Assembly (NCBI RefSeq): GCF_004340875.1
Contig: NZ_SLXQ01000003.1
Coordinates: forward strand, 186,001-250,000
DNA length: 64,000 nt
Direction of reading: 5' to 3'
DNA from: Tamaricihabitans halophyticus
GTDB lineage: Bacteria; Actinomycetota; Actinomycetes; Mycobacteriales; Pseudonocardiaceae
Part shown: one piece after another, positions 48,862 to 59,861 of the stretch
Position numbering within the stretch: position 1 is the first letter of the stretch
Layout of the letters: every line of letters starts with the position of its first letter
The notes under the pieces: model-generated
The model's input: only the letters and a program-made list of their open reading frames with translations
The model's database searches: none
What the model was told of the DNA's origin: nothing
Program-made: the position numbers and the translations under genes

Positions 48862-49103
48862 TTGGGTCGAACCTCCTTCAACCGGCCAGATGCCGTTGCT
48901 AGCCTCCGGCGAGCAACACACGCGAACCGGAAGCCGCGATGAATACCTTCGGTGCAGGGTACCTGCGACACTCGGGTGTGGCGCCGCAGCGTGTGGCCGC
49001 GAACACGTTTGGCGCGCTACGCACCCGACGGTGTGCGGTGCGTGCGTAAGTGTAAAAAGATTGCCGCGCACAGATCAGGCGATTTTTTGGAGGGCAAGGC
49101 ACG

Positions 49104-50372
49104 TTGTCCGGGTCGGTATCGCCCACGGAGTCCACGTCTACGTCGACATCGGCGTCAGACGCGGTTGCTACTTCGGACGATGCGGTCAACAAGGACAGAC
49201 GGGCGCCAAGGGAAAAGACGTCGCGGGAGCAGGCGCCAAGGGAGAAAGCGCGGAAGGCGTTGGTGGTGCTCGCACCCGCGTTGATCTATTTCGGCGTGCG
49301 CGAGTTCGGGCTGGTGCTGCTCAGCTGGCTAGGCGTGGTGCATGGCACGACCATGAGCGAGGCGCTGACCTCGTGGGACGGCCAGTGGTACCTGGCGATC
49401 GCCAGCAATGGCTACGGCGGCGTACCGGACAGCCTGGTGGATGCCTTCGGTAACCGGTCAGGGGAGACGCCGCTCGCGTTCTTTCCCGGCTACCCCTGGG
49501 TGGTGCAGCTGTTCTCGCAGTTGCCCGGGGTAGGGATGGTGCTTGCCGCGCTGCTGGCCAGTGCGGCCTTCGGCATTCTCGCCGCGTACGCGCTCGCCCG
49601 GCTTGGCCAGTTGGTTTCCGGCGGTTCGCGGCGAGCCGGCCTGGCGCTGGTCGCGCTGTTCGCGGCCTCACCGATGGGCATCGTGCTTTCCATGGCCTAC
49701 TCGGAGGCCATGTTCTGCGCGCTTTCCGCGTGGGCATTGGTGTTCGTGCTCGAACGGCGCTGGATCTTCGCCGGCGTCTGCTGCGCGCTCGCCGGGCTGG
49801 TCCGGCCGACCGCGGGGGCACTGCTGCTCGCCGTGGGCCTGGCGTTGCTGGTGGCCATCGTGCAGCGCAAGGACGGCTGGCGGCCGTGGTTGGGCGCGCT
49901 ACTGGCGCCGGTTGGTCTGCTCGGTTATCTCGGCTGGGTCGGCGTACAGACGGGCTCGCTCACCGGTTGGTTCGATCTGCAGGAGCGCGGCTGGGATTCG
50001 CGGTTCGACGGCGGGCTGGCCACGGTCCGGTTCAGCGGGGAGGTGCTTGGCTCGGCCCGTTCGGTGCTCGAGGTCGGCACGGTCGTCCTGCTGGTCGGCG
50101 CTGTAGCGCTGCTGGTCATCAGCTGGCGGCGCGGGTTGGACTGGCCGTTGCAGGTGTTCTCGGTGGGGGTGCTGCTGATGAACCTGGGCTCGAACGGGCT
50201 GATGAATTCGAAGGCGCGGTTGCTGCTGCCGGCGTTCACCCTGCTTATCCCGATCGCGCTCGCGCTGGCCAAACGTAAGCCGACGACGATGGTGCTGGTG
50301 CTCAGCGCCGCCGCCGTGGGTAGCGCCTGGTTCGGTGCCTACGCGCTGACCGGCTGGAGCTACGCGATCTAG
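49104..50372 (+). CDS. Multi-pass membrane protein, likely GT-C type glycosyltransferase
   Basis: A 422-residue protein starting at TTG 49104, nine bases after GGAGGG. Residues 1-50 are a Ser/Thr/Ala and basic cytoplasmic tail; ten or so membrane helices follow. The loop after helix 1 has TSWDGQWYLAIASNGYGG, like the 'D-x-x-W/F-Y-x-x-I-A-x-x-G-Y' of PIG-V-type mannosyltransferases that use polyprenyl-phosphate sugars, and RPTAGALL lies before a late helix. It may mannosylate a wall lipid or protein. Divergent from lysC with a 242-bp gap. Confidence 0.7.
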   Translation: MSGSVSPTESTSTSTSASDAVATSDDAVNKDRRAPREKTSREQAPREKARKALVVLAPALIYFGVREFGLVLLSWLGVVHGTTMSEALTSWDGQWYLAIASNGYGGVPDSLVDAFGNRSGETPLAFFPGYPWVVQLFSQLPGVGMVLAALLASAAFGILAAYALARLGQLVSGGSRRAGLALVALFAASPMGIVLSMAYSEAMFCALSAWALVFVLERRWIFAGVCCALAGLVRPTAGALLLAVGLALLVAIVQRKDGWRPWLGALLAPVGLLGYLGWVGVQTGSLTGWFDLQERGWDSRFDGGLATVRFSGEVLGSARSVLEVGTVVLLVGAVALLVISWRRGLDWPLQVFSVGVLLMNLGSNGLMNSKARLLLPAFTLLIPIALALAKRKPTTMVLVLSAAAVGSAWFGAYALTGWSYAI

Positions 50373-50382
50373 GGTGGCCGGT

Positions 50383-50994
50383 ATGTCTGCTGAACTGCCG
50401 AGTAAACCGCCCGAGACCAGCGAGCCCTTCCATGAACTGCTCGCCGCGCGCTGGAGCCCGCGAGCATTCCGGACGGATATCGAGGTCACTGACCGGCAGC
50501 TGCGTGCGCTGCTGGAAGCCGCGCGCTGGGCGGCTTCCTCCGGTAACACGCAGCCGGCGCGGTACCTGGTTGGCAAACGGGGAACCGGAACGTTCGACCG
50601 GATTCTGGGCACGCTCAGCGGCGGTAACAAGGTGTGGGCACAGCGTGCCGGAGTGCTGCTGATCGGCGTCGCGGTTACCGAGAACGCCAAGGGCACGATC
50701 CCGCTCGCCGAGTACGGGCTCGCGCTTGCCACGCAGAACCTGGTGTTGCAGGCCGTGGCCGAGGGCCTGGTGGCGCACCAGATGTCCGGCTTCGATCCGG
50801 CCGCGGCGCATCGGGAGTTCGCGCTGCCCGCGCATGCCGCCCCGCTGGTGGCCATCGCGGTGGGCGCACAGGCCGAACCGGAAGCGCTCGAGGACGAGAA
50901 GTTGATCAGCAGGGAGCGTGCGCCACGCAACCGCATCCCGCTCAGCGAGCTGGCCTTCACCGGAACCTGGAACGAGCCAACCTTCCCCGCCTAA
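50383..50994 (+). CDS. Nitroreductase-family flavoprotein
   Basis: About 203 residues from ATG 50383, eight bases after AGGG; GTG 50374 is possible. The FMN-binding opening RWSPRAFRTDIEVTDRQLRALLEAARWAASSGNTQPARYLV is clear, as are the dimer helix YGLALATQNLVLQAVAEGL and the later GFDPAAAHREFALP. It would reduce nitro groups or quinones with NAD(P)H. It is only 11 bp after the membrane protein gene and convergent with the next gene across a repeat pair. Confidence 0.91.
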   Translation: MSAELPSKPPETSEPFHELLAARWSPRAFRTDIEVTDRQLRALLEAARWAASSGNTQPARYLVGKRGTGTFDRILGTLSGGNKVWAQRAGVLLIGVAVTENAKGTIPLAEYGLALATQNLVLQAVAEGLVAHQMSGFDPAAAHREFALPAHAAPLVAIAVGAQAEPEALEDEKLISRERAPRNRIPLSELAFTGTWNEPTFPA

Positions 50995-51003
50995 CCTCAC
51001 TAG

Positions 51004-51055
51004 CCTTCAAGAACGCGGTCACGCACAGTCACCGCAAGATCCCTAAAGATTGCGG
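51004..51055. repeat. Dispersed intergenic repeat, copies 5a and 5b
   Basis: CCTTCAAGAACGCGGTCACG at 51004-51023 is followed by a 24-bp copy at 51032-51055 with arms CCGCAA/TTGCGG; the latter is identical, reversed, to copy 4. The pair fills the gap between convergent genes. Confidence 0.85.
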
Positions 51056-51082
51056 TCCTGGCGGTCACGGGGAGTGTCGGGG

Positions 51083-51520
51083 TTACAGCGAGGAACCGCC
51101 AAGTCGGCGGACGATGCGTGCCGCGATCGCCGAGACGACGAGCCAGAAGATCGCCGCCAACCCGTAGTTGACCAGCAGTTCCAGCTTCTGGTCGGCGATG
51201 ATGAACAGATCCTGGAACCCGATCGACAGCGGGCCGGCCAGGTCCGCGACCGTCATGGTTATCCAGTTGTCCGGGTTGGCCTCGCCGATCACCAGGATGA
51301 TGTGCGCGACCAGGATCACCGCGAAGACCAGCCCAACCCAGCGCAGCACCGCGGCCAGGATGCCCGCGCCCCGCTCGCGCAGCTGCGTCCAGTTCGGTGG
51401 TTGGCGCTTCGCCCGGCGAATGTGGGTGGTCGCTTCGGCATCCGCCTCAGGTTTGTCGGTGCTTTCTGGCTCTTCGGTCATCGAGTCCGTCCCGGCGCCA
51501 CGTTCCCCGTGCTCAGCCAT
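51083..51520 (-). CDS. Two-helix membrane protein of unknown function
   Basis: A 145-residue protein. Residues 1-50 are acidic then basic and cytoplasmic; membrane helices lie at about 53-80 (GILAAVLRWVGLVFAVILVAHIILVI) and 115-135 (LLVNYGLAAIFWLVVSAIAARIV). In between is an exported loop NPDNWITMTVADLAGPL. No enzyme motif. It may be a small membrane-associated scaffold; unknown. Start ATG 51520. Confidence 0.7.
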   Translation of the reverse strand: MAEHGERGAGTDSMTEEPESTDKPEADAEATTHIRRAKRQPPNWTQLRERGAGILAAVLRWVGLVFAVILVAHIILVIGEANPDNWITMTVADLAGPLSIGFQDLFIIADQKLELLVNYGLAAIFWLVVSAIAARIVRRLGGSSL

Positions 51521-51691
51521 AGCAGGAGTGTAGGAGCCGGCATGGCAGTTTGCTACGCGCGAGTAGTATCAATTCGGCAGCGGTTGGTAACCCCCACCCG
51601 GTTGGCGGAATGTCCGACTAGCCGCTCGCGAACTGTGATTGATCAGACCCTCGATTTCCATTCGGCGCCCCACCGTGGTTACAGTGGGCCC

Positions 51692-51733
51692 GTGGCACGC
51701 GTCCTCCTGCTTCGCTGCCGCGACGGGGCCTGA
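51692..51733 (+). CDS. leuL: leuA leader peptide
   Basis: A 13-residue ORF, MARVLLLRCRDGA, starting GTG and ending TGA, with Val and three consecutive Leu codons (CTC CTG CTT). TACAGT at 51680-51685 is a -10 element seven bases before the GTG, so the transcript probably starts at the peptide itself. It lies 99 bp before leuA and is followed by inverted repeats that could form alternative structures. Leucine-rich leaders controlling leuA are known in actinobacteria; stalling at Leu codons when leucine is scarce is the expected mechanism. Confidence 0.85.
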   Translation: MARVLLLRCRDGA

Positions 51734-53638
<1,905 letters not shown>

Positions 53639-53643
53639 TCCTG

Positions 53644-54624
53644 ATGCGGGCCGAGCGGTTGATGGCACTGCTGTTCACCTTGCAGCAGCGCAGGGGGGCA
53701 ACCGCGGCCGAACTTGCCGATGCGCTGGAAGTATCCGAGCGCACCATCCATCGGGACGTCGGCGCGCTGCTGGCCGCCGGTGTTCCAATATGGACAGAAC
53801 AGGGGCGTGCGGGCGGTATCCGGCTGCTGGACGGTTGGCGGACCAGATTGGACGGTCTGACGGCGCAGGAGGCCACGGCGCTGTTCGCCGTCGGGGTACC
53901 GCAGGCGCTCGCGCAGCTCGGGATGAGTACCGCGGCCGCCGCGGGGCAAGCCAAGCTCAGCGCGACGCTACCGGAGCAGCTGCGGGTTCGAGTGCAGCAT
54001 GTGGCCGACCGGTTCCATCTGGACACGCCGGGCTGGTTCCGCCGTCCGGAAGAGGCGGCCCAGCTGAGTACGGTCGCCGCCGCGTTGTGGGATCAACATC
54101 GCTTGCTGGTCAGCTACGGCCGGGGCGAGCAGCTGGTGGAACGCAAGCTCGAACCGCTCGGCCTGGTACTCAAGGCCGGTACCTGGTACCTGGTCGCTGG
54201 CGTGGCGGACACCATCCGCACCTACCGGGTCGCCCGCATCGCCGAGGCGACGCAGCTGGCCGAGCGGTTCGACCGGCCGCCGGATTTCGAGCTGGTCGAC
54301 TGGTGGCAGCGGTCCTCGGCCACCTTCGAACAGTCGCTGCTGCGCGAAACGGTGCATATCCGGCTCAGCCCGAGTGGGGTGCGGGCATTGCCGGCGGTGA
54401 CTGACCGGGAAGCCGCGCTGGCCGCGATCGAGGCGGCCAGCGAAGCCGATGAGCATGGCTGGCGCGAGCTCGCACTCGCCGTGGAAAGCCAGGAAGTCGC
54501 GCTCAGCCAACTCGTCGGGCTCGGCACGGAAGTGGAGATCCTCGCCCCCACGGCGTTGCGGGCCGCGCTCGCCGACCTCGGCAACCGCATCGCCGCCCGC
54601 AACGCCCCACCGCAAGAACCTTAA
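53644..54624 (+). CDS. YafY-type HTH/WYL-domain regulator
   Basis: A 326-residue regulator. The N-terminal HTH_11 is RAERLMALLFTLQQRRGATAAELADALEVSERTIHRDVGAL, followed by a wing (AGVPIWTEQGRAGGIRLLDGW). The WYL domain begins at about residue 150 (RLLVSYGRGEQLVERKLEPLGLVLKAGTWYLVAGV), where WYL itself is seen, and a WCX C-terminal part follows. Relatives sense nucleic acid or small ligands. Five bp after leuA. The stop lies within a dispersed repeat shared with the convergent SDR gene. Confidence 0.91.
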   Translation: MRAERLMALLFTLQQRRGATAAELADALEVSERTIHRDVGALLAAGVPIWTEQGRAGGIRLLDGWRTRLDGLTAQEATALFAVGVPQALAQLGMSTAAAAGQAKLSATLPEQLRVRVQHVADRFHLDTPGWFRRPEEAAQLSTVAAALWDQHRLLVSYGRGEQLVERKLEPLGLVLKAGTWYLVAGVADTIRTYRVARIAEATQLAERFDRPPDFELVDWWQRSSATFEQSLLRETVHIRLSPSGVRALPAVTDREAALAAIEAASEADEHGWRELALAVESQEVALSQLVGLGTEVEILAPTALRAALADLGNRIAARNAPPQEP

Positions 54625-54633
54625 AGACCGCGG
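54610..54633. repeat. Dispersed intergenic repeat, copy 6
   Basis: Arms CCGCAAGA and CCGCGG with CCTTAAAGA in between; it overlaps the last codons and stop (TAA in CTTAAAG) of the WYL gene and sits between convergent genes. Confidence 0.78.
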
Positions 54634-54642
54634 TCCGGCGGG

Positions 54643-55560
54643 TCAGCGGTAGCCGGTGGTATCCGCGGGTTTACCCGCGTCCGCTACCTCGGTGATGTAC
54701 CGCCACGCGTCCGGTTGGCTGCCGTCCGCGTCGGTGAATCCGTACTCCCGCGCGAGGAAGCCGCTGGACAGTCCCTGCCCGTTCCACCGGTGCACGTCCG
54801 GGTCGGCGGCAAGCGCGGCTGCCGCCCTGCCAACCAGCACCGGTGATTCGGCGATGGCGAAGTGCGGGTCCACTTTGGTCCCATCTAACCAGTTCTCCTC
54901 GGTGACCCCGAAGTGTTCCAGCATTGCCTCGGAACGCAGGAAACCGGGAGTGAGCCCGACCGCGGTGCCACCGTACGGCTCCAGCTCGACACTTTGCGCC
55001 AGCGCCAACCGCAGCACTCCTGCCTTGACGAAGTCGTAGTACACGCTGGCTTCCTTGCGGTACTTCGCGTTGTACTCATTGGTGCCATCGGTCATCTCGA
55101 TCACCAGCCCGCCGGGCTGCCTGTTCAGCAGTGGCAGCGCGAAATGGCTGGTGATCAGGTGAGTGTCGATGCCCAGCCGGAGCATCCGCAAGCCAGCTTC
55201 CAGCGGCTGCTCCCACATTGGCTGATTGAACTGCAGGTAGATATCCCCGCCCCAGACATCGTTCACCAGAACGTCCAATTTGCCCTGTTCCGCGTCGATG
55301 CGCTCGACAAGGACGCGGACCTGCTCGGGGTCCAGATGATCCGTCGGCACCGCGATACCCTCACCGCCCGCCTGGCTCACCAGCTCGGCGGTGTCCTCGA
55401 TGGTCTCCGATCGATCCATTTCAGACCGGGTGGTTCGCGTTGTCCTTCCGGTTGCGTACACGGTCGCCCCAAGTGTGCCGAGCTCCACCGCGATCGCCCG
55501 GCCCGCACCCCGTGTCGCGCCTGCCACCAGCGCGACCTTGCCGTTCAACGTCTTGCTCAT
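54643..55560 (-). CDS. Short-chain dehydrogenase/reductase
   Basis: About 305 residues from ATG 55560, with GGAAGG upstream. Rossmann loop GATRGAGRAIAVELG (residues about 14-28), then VNDVWGGDIY in place of NNAG, and the Tyr/Lys step altered to ASVYYDFVKAGVLRLALAQSVELE, where YYDFVK carries Tyr-x3-Lys. This matches the atypical SDR group with 'N-D-V-W-G'. Product and substrate unknown. The long upstream frame to 55839 is not coding. The LysR gene lies 79 bp beyond its start on the same strand. Confidence 0.88.
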   Translation of the reverse strand: MSKTLNGKVALVAGATRGAGRAIAVELGTLGATVYATGRTTRTTRSEMDRSETIEDTAELVSQAGGEGIAVPTDHLDPEQVRVLVERIDAEQGKLDVLVNDVWGGDIYLQFNQPMWEQPLEAGLRMLRLGIDTHLITSHFALPLLNRQPGGLVIEMTDGTNEYNAKYRKEASVYYDFVKAGVLRLALAQSVELEPYGGTAVGLTPGFLRSEAMLEHFGVTEENWLDGTKVDPHFAIAESPVLVGRAAAALAADPDVHRWNGQGLSSGFLAREYGFTDADGSQPDAWRYITEVADAGKPADTTGYR

Positions 55561-55639
55561 CCTGTCCTTCCAGCCGTTGGTCACTGAACCAGAATGCGCG
55601 CGAACCATGCCATCCACTGACATGGTTTCCAGGCGAGTT

Positions 55640-56542
55640 TCAGCCGATCGCGGTAGCTTCCGCGCGTAGCGCGGCCAGCACCTCGGCAACCGAGGGCCGC
55701 GCGCTCGCGCCCGCGCGTAGCACCGCCTCGACATGCCGTGCCGCGCGGATCCCCGCGAGCGGCCTGCGCACCCAGCGTCGCCCACTGTGCGGCCCCAGGG
55801 TGTAGCGCGGCAGCAACGCGACGCCCAGCCCCGCGGCAACCAGCCGCTCTGTCACATGGAAATCGTTGATGCGTTGCACCACCGTCGGCCGCACTCCGGT
55901 ACGCACCGCGAGCGAACGCAGCACATCGTCCACCGGAAACCCGACATCGACCCCGATCCAGGACTCTTCGGCAAGATCGGTCAGCGGCACCTTGCGGCGC
56001 TTGGCCAACCGGTGCCCCGCTGGCAGGGCCACATCCAGCGGTTCCCGCAGCAGATGCACGACCTCAGCACGGGCGTCGTCGAACGGCGGCATCTGCTCGT
56101 CCCGATGCGTGACCACAATGTCGTAATCGGCGAGCAATGCCGGCACTTCGTTGGGCTGCATATCGATATCGCGGCATTCCAGGCGCAGCCCGGCTACCGG
56201 GGTGAGCCGGCGCATGAGCCCGGCGAGCAACAGTTCCGCACCGGTGGGAAACATCGCCACCCGAACTGCCCCCTTCGGCCGTGACCGGTAGCTGTCCAGC
56301 TCGGCCTCCACCCGCTCGGCGGACGAAAGGACCTCATCGGCGTGCCGGACCAGAGCCCAGCCGGCGTCGGTCAACCGGAGCCGGCGGCCAGTGCGCTCGG
56401 TGAGCGGTATCCCCACCTCGGCCTGCAGGGCACGCAGCTGCTGGGAAACGGCCGATGGCGTGCGGTTCAGCGCCCGCGCCGCGGCGTGCACGGTCCCGCG
56501 GTCGGCGAACTCGCGCAGGGCACGGAGCCGAACTAAGTCCAT
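55640..56542 (-). CDS. LysR-family transcriptional regulator
   Basis: A 300-residue LysR protein. The N-terminal winged HTH is VRLRALREFADRGTVHAAARALNRTPSAVSQQLRALQAEVGIPLTERTGRRLRLTDAG. The two-part effector domain runs from about residue 90, with VAMFPTGAELLLAGLM opening it. It is divergent from the EamA exporter gene, with GGTGCAAA/TTTGCACC between them, so it most likely controls that gene and itself. Confidence 0.93.
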   Translation of the reverse strand: MDLVRLRALREFADRGTVHAAARALNRTPSAVSQQLRALQAEVGIPLTERTGRRLRLTDAGWALVRHADEVLSSAERVEAELDSYRSRPKGAVRVAMFPTGAELLLAGLMRRLTPVAGLRLECRDIDMQPNEVPALLADYDIVVTHRDEQMPPFDDARAEVVHLLREPLDVALPAGHRLAKRRKVPLTDLAEESWIGVDVGFPVDDVLRSLAVRTGVRPTVVQRINDFHVTERLVAAGLGVALLPRYTLGPHSGRRWVRRPLAGIRAARHVEAVLRAGASARPSVAEVLAALRAEATAIG

Positions 56543-56563
56543 ACAGTAACGCTACACATCAGG

Positions 56564-56605
56564 GGTGCAAATATTCGCTTGTGCTGCACGAAATCCCTTT
56601 GCACC
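56564..56605. promoter_or_regulatory. LysR-type operator
   Basis: GGTGCAAA (56564-56571) and TTTGCACC (56598-56605) are perfectly inverted with a 26-bp spacer; GTGC-T-GCAC lies between them. It fills the divergent promoter of the LysR and EamA genes. Confidence 0.65.
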
Positions 56606-56614
56606 ATCGATTAC

Positions 56615-57589
56615 GTGCCGATCCGCGACCGCTTCCTTGCTGTCCTGGTCGCGGCTATCTGGGGGATGAACTTCATCGGGGTGCACGCGGTACTGCAGCA
56701 TTTTCCGCCGCTGTTCGCCGCCGCGATCCGGTTCACCGTGCTGGCTATCCCCACCCTGCTGTTCGTCCGTCCGCCCCGAGTTCCCTGGTACTGGGTGGTT
56801 GGCTATGGGCTCGGGTTCGGCACCGCGCAGTTCGGGTTCCTGTTCGTCGCGATGAACGTCGGGATGCCGACCGGGCTCGCTTCGTTGGTGTTGCAGACCT
56901 CGGCCCCGTTCACCGTGCTGCTCGGCGCGCTGTGGCTCAGGGAGCGACCGCGTCCCCGGCAGTTCGCCGGGCTGGCGCTCGCGCTCGCCGGGATGACCGC
57001 GATCGCCTGGTATCGCGCGGAGGTGGCCGCGTTGCTTCCGGTGCTGCTCACGATATGTGCCGCGGTCGGCTGGGCGGTGGGCAACGTCTGCAACCGCAAA
57101 GCGCTTGTCGATGCCACCACGACGGATCGAAGCACACCGATCCGGCTCACCCTGTGGATGACGGTGGTCCCACCGATCCCGCTGTTCGCGCTGTCCGCGA
57201 GCACCGAGGGGCTTTCCGCGGGCTGGACGGCGCTTCGCACCGCGACCGACAGTGCGACCGGTTGGCTGGCGCTCGGTGGGCTGGCCTATATCGTGCTGCT
57301 GGCCACGCTGATTGGTTCAGCCGTGTGGACGGCGCTGCTGCGGCGAAACCCGGCAGGCGTGGTCGCGCCCTTCTCACTGCTCGTGCCGGTAGTGGGGATC
57401 TCGCTCGCCTGGCTGCTGCTCGCCGAGCAACCAGCCCTGCTGGAGATCATCGCCGGGGTGGTCGTGGTCCTCGGGGTGCTGCTTGGCATACCCCGCGCCA
57501 CCGGCAAGCGAAAGCGGGACAGAACCGGTCCCCGTGCGCCCGCTCCCCACGAGGAACGCGACCCCGAGACACACCCCACCCCTCGCTAA
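56615..57589 (+). CDS. EamA-family (DMT superfamily) exporter
   Basis: About 324 residues and ten membrane helices in two EamA repeats. GTG 56615 is preferred: it places the start just before helix 1 (RFLAVLVAAIWGMNFIGVHAVLQHFPPLFAAAIRF), whereas TTG 56579 lies inside the operator. The second half starts near VLLTICAAVGWAVGNVCNRKAL. RhaT/YdcZ-like exporters of amino acids or drugs are related. Its substrate is unknown; control by the divergent LysR gene is likely. Confidence 0.9.
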   Translation: MPIRDRFLAVLVAAIWGMNFIGVHAVLQHFPPLFAAAIRFTVLAIPTLLFVRPPRVPWYWVVGYGLGFGTAQFGFLFVAMNVGMPTGLASLVLQTSAPFTVLLGALWLRERPRPRQFAGLALALAGMTAIAWYRAEVAALLPVLLTICAAVGWAVGNVCNRKALVDATTTDRSTPIRLTLWMTVVPPIPLFALSASTEGLSAGWTALRTATDSATGWLALGGLAYIVLLATLIGSAVWTALLRRNPAGVVAPFSLLVPVVGISLAWLLLAEQPALLEIIAGVVVVLGVLLGIPRATGKRKRDRTGPRAPAPHEERDPETHPTPR

Positions 57590-57670
57590 CCTTAAAGAAC
57601 GCGGTTCGGGTGTAGCCCGGCAACCTTCCCGCTCGCCTCGATAAGCACGCTATCCCTAAAGAACGCGGTT
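57590..57670. repeat. Dispersed intergenic repeat, copies 7a and 7b
   Basis: CCTTAAAGAACGCGGTT at 57590-57606 and CCCTAAAGAACGCGGTT at 57654-57670, with a partial third (AAACGCGGTTACGG) at about 57694. They occupy the gap between the convergent EamA and ABC-transporter genes. Confidence 0.83.
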
Positions 57671-57713
57671 CGGCGGGCGCTGCTGGCCGCGCAAACGCGG
57701 TTACGGGGTGTGG

Positions 57714-58862
57714 TCAGGTGCTGAGCATCTCGGTCACCGAAGCGGCGCCACCGAGGCCCGCACCCGGCCCCGCCTCAGTCTCCTTGACCAGCTCGACGTC
57801 CACCGCATGCCGCTCGATCTTGCCCGCGGCGATGTCCTCGGCCCAATGGCAGGCCACCCGGTGGCCCGGCGCGATCTCCCGCAACTCGGGCCGCTCGGAA
57901 TCGCACCGGGTCTCCTGCCGCCACGGGCAGCGGGTATGGAACCGGCAACCACTGGGCGGCGCGGACGGGGACGGTAGATCACCCGCGAGCAGGATCTGCT
58001 CCCGCTGGTCCTCGACGACCGGATCCGGCACCGGGATAGCGGAGAGCAACGCCTTGGTGTAGGGATGCAGCGGCTCCTGGTACAGCGTGTCCGCATCGGT
58101 CTCCTCGACGATCGAACCGAGGTACATCACGCCGATCCGGTCCGAGATATGCCGGACAACCGCAAGGTCATGCGCGATGACCAGATAGGTCAGCCCGAAT
58201 TCCGTCTGCAGCTCCTCGAGCAGGTTGATCACCTGCGCCTGCACCGAAACGTCCAATGCGGACACCGGCTCGTCCGCCACGATCAGGTCCGGCTCTACCG
58301 CAAGCGAGCGGGCGATGCCGATCCGCTGCCGCTGGCCGCCGGAGAACTCGTGCGGGTACTTGCGCAGCGCGGTCACCGGCAGGCCAACCGCGGAGAGCAG
58401 TTCGCGCAACCGGGCGGAGGTGGCCGTCCGATCGTTGTCCAGGCCGTGTGCCCGCATACCCTCAACCAGGATGGACTCAACGGACTGGCGCGGATCCAAA
58501 CTAGACAGTGGATCCTGGAAGATCATCTGCATCCGGCGGCGTATCCTGCGTAGCTGCTCGCCATGCAATGTGGACAGATCGGTGCCATCGAACACGGCAC
58601 GGCCGCCGGTTGGTTCGACAAGGCGCAACAAGCCACGGCCGAGCGTGGTCTTGCCGCAGCCGGACTCGCCGACAAGGCCGTAGGTTTCCCCCCGCGCGAT
58701 CCGCAGGTCCACACCGTCCACCGCGTACACATAGCCAACGGTGCGATCAAGCACGATTCCCCGTTTGATCGGGAAATGCACCTTGAGGTCTTCCAGCCGC
58801 AGCAGGGTGTCATCCGAGGCTGGCTGGTCGGTTTCCATGGTCGTCTCCGAACTGACCGTCAT
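57714..58862 (-). CDS. dppF: Dipeptide/oligopeptide ABC transporter, second ATPase
   Basis: A 382-residue ATP-binding subunit. ATG 58862 overlaps the dppD stop by one base. Walker A is [16 protein letters not shown] (about residues 65-80), the signature [14 protein letters not shown], and Walker [15 protein letters not shown]. The C-terminal oligopeptide-type extension carries [20 protein letters not shown], whose cysteines may bind an Fe-S cluster as in other Dpp/Opp ATPases. Last gene of a five-gene importer operon; a repeat pair follows its end. Confidence 0.95.
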   Translation of the reverse strand: MTVSSETTMETDQPASDDTLLRLEDLKVHFPIKRGIVLDRTVGYVYAVDGVDLRIARGETYGLVGESGCGKTTLGRGLLRLVEPTGGRAVFDGTDLSTLHGEQLRRIRRRMQMIFQDPLSSLDPRQSVESILVEGMRAHGLDNDRTATSARLRELLSAVGLPVTALRKYPHEFSGGQRQRIGIARSLAVEPDLIVADEPVSALDVSVQAQVINLLEELQTEFGLTYLVIAHDLAVVRHISDRIGVMYLGSIVEETDADTLYQEPLHPYTKALLSAIPVPDPVVEDQREQILLAGDLPSPSAPPSGCRFHTRCPWRQETRCDSERPELREIAPGHRVACHWAEDIAAGKIERHAVDVELVKETEAGPGAGLGGAASVTEMLST

Positions 58863-59854
58863 CAGCCCTCCTTTGCCGCGGTAGTAGCCGGCAGCACCGG
58901 GTTGTAGCAGCGCAGCAACCTGGTGTCCTGGGTTTCCAGTTCGGGCGGCTGCTCCACGCAGCCCTGCAGCGCGTTCGGGCAGCGCGGCGCGAACGCGCAG
59001 CCATCGGCCCATGGGATGTTGTCCGCGACCGAACCGGTGATCGGGGCCAGCTTCGCGGACCGCGCCGAGTCCAACCTCGGGATCGAGCCGAGCAGCCCGT
59101 GCGTGTAAGGGTGCCGGGGATCGGCGAACAGCTCGTGCCGCGCCGCCCGCTCCACGACCCTGCCCGCGTAGAGCACGTTCACTTCATCGCACAGCCCGGC
59201 CACCACACCGAGATCGTGGGTAATCATGATCAGCGCGGTATCCGTGCCGGCAACGAGTTCCTTGAGCAGGTTCAGGATCTGCGCCTGGATCGTGACGTCC
59301 AGCGCGGTGGTCGGTTCATCAGCGATCAGCAGCCTCGGCTGGCAGGCGAGTGCGATCGCGATCAGCGCCCGCTGCCGCATCCCACCGGAGAGCTGATGTG
59401 GATACTCGCTCAGCCGCCGGTTCGGATCGGGGATACCGACCTTGTTCAGTAGTTCGGTTGCTTCGGCTTGCGCCTTCTTGTGGTCCAGCCCGCGATGCCG
59501 TCGCAGGACCTCGGTGACCTGCAGTCCGATGGGGATGACCGGATTCAGCGAGGTCAGCGGGTCCTGGAAGACCATGCCGAGGTCCCTGCCGCGCCGATCG
59601 CGCAGTTGTTTGTCCGAAAGGGTCAGCAGCTCGGTGCCATCGAAGGTAACCGAACCGCTTACCCGAACGCCGCGTTTCGGCAGCAGCCCCATAATGGCAA
59701 GCGAAGTCACCGATTTACCGCAACCGGATTCGCCAACGAGCCCGACCGTCTGGCCGGCTGCCACGGAGAAGCTGACGCCGTCCACCGCGGTGAACGGCTT
59801 CTGCCGCTTACGGCCGAAGACCACGGACAGATCGCGTACTTCGAGTAGCGCCAT
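58862..59854 (-). CDS. dppD: Dipeptide/oligopeptide ABC transporter, first ATPase
   Basis: A 330-residue ATPase: Walker [17 protein letters not shown], signature [20 protein letters not shown], Walker [15 protein letters not shown], and the C-terminal [21 protein letters not shown] with the conserved cysteines of this subfamily. It pairs with DppF on the cytoplasmic side of the two permeases. It lies 7 bp after dppC and overlaps dppF. Confidence 0.95.
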   Translation of the reverse strand: MALLEVRDLSVVFGRKRQKPFTAVDGVSFSVAAGQTVGLVGESGCGKSVTSLAIMGLLPKRGVRVSGSVTFDGTELLTLSDKQLRDRRGRDLGMVFQDPLTSLNPVIPIGLQVTEVLRRHRGLDHKKAQAEATELLNKVGIPDPNRRLSEYPHQLSGGMRQRALIAIALACQPRLLIADEPTTALDVTIQAQILNLLKELVAGTDTALIMITHDLGVVAGLCDEVNVLYAGRVVERAARHELFADPRHPYTHGLLGSIPRLDSARSAKLAPITGSVADNIPWADGCAFAPRCPNALQGCVEQPPELETQDTRLLRCYNPVLPATTAAKEG

Positions 59855-59861
59855 ACTCGGC

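Noticed and set aside
48862-49103. Lysine riboswitch upstream of lysC
   Set aside because: The 242-bp region shows no conserved lysine riboswitch elements, and these are not expected in this group.
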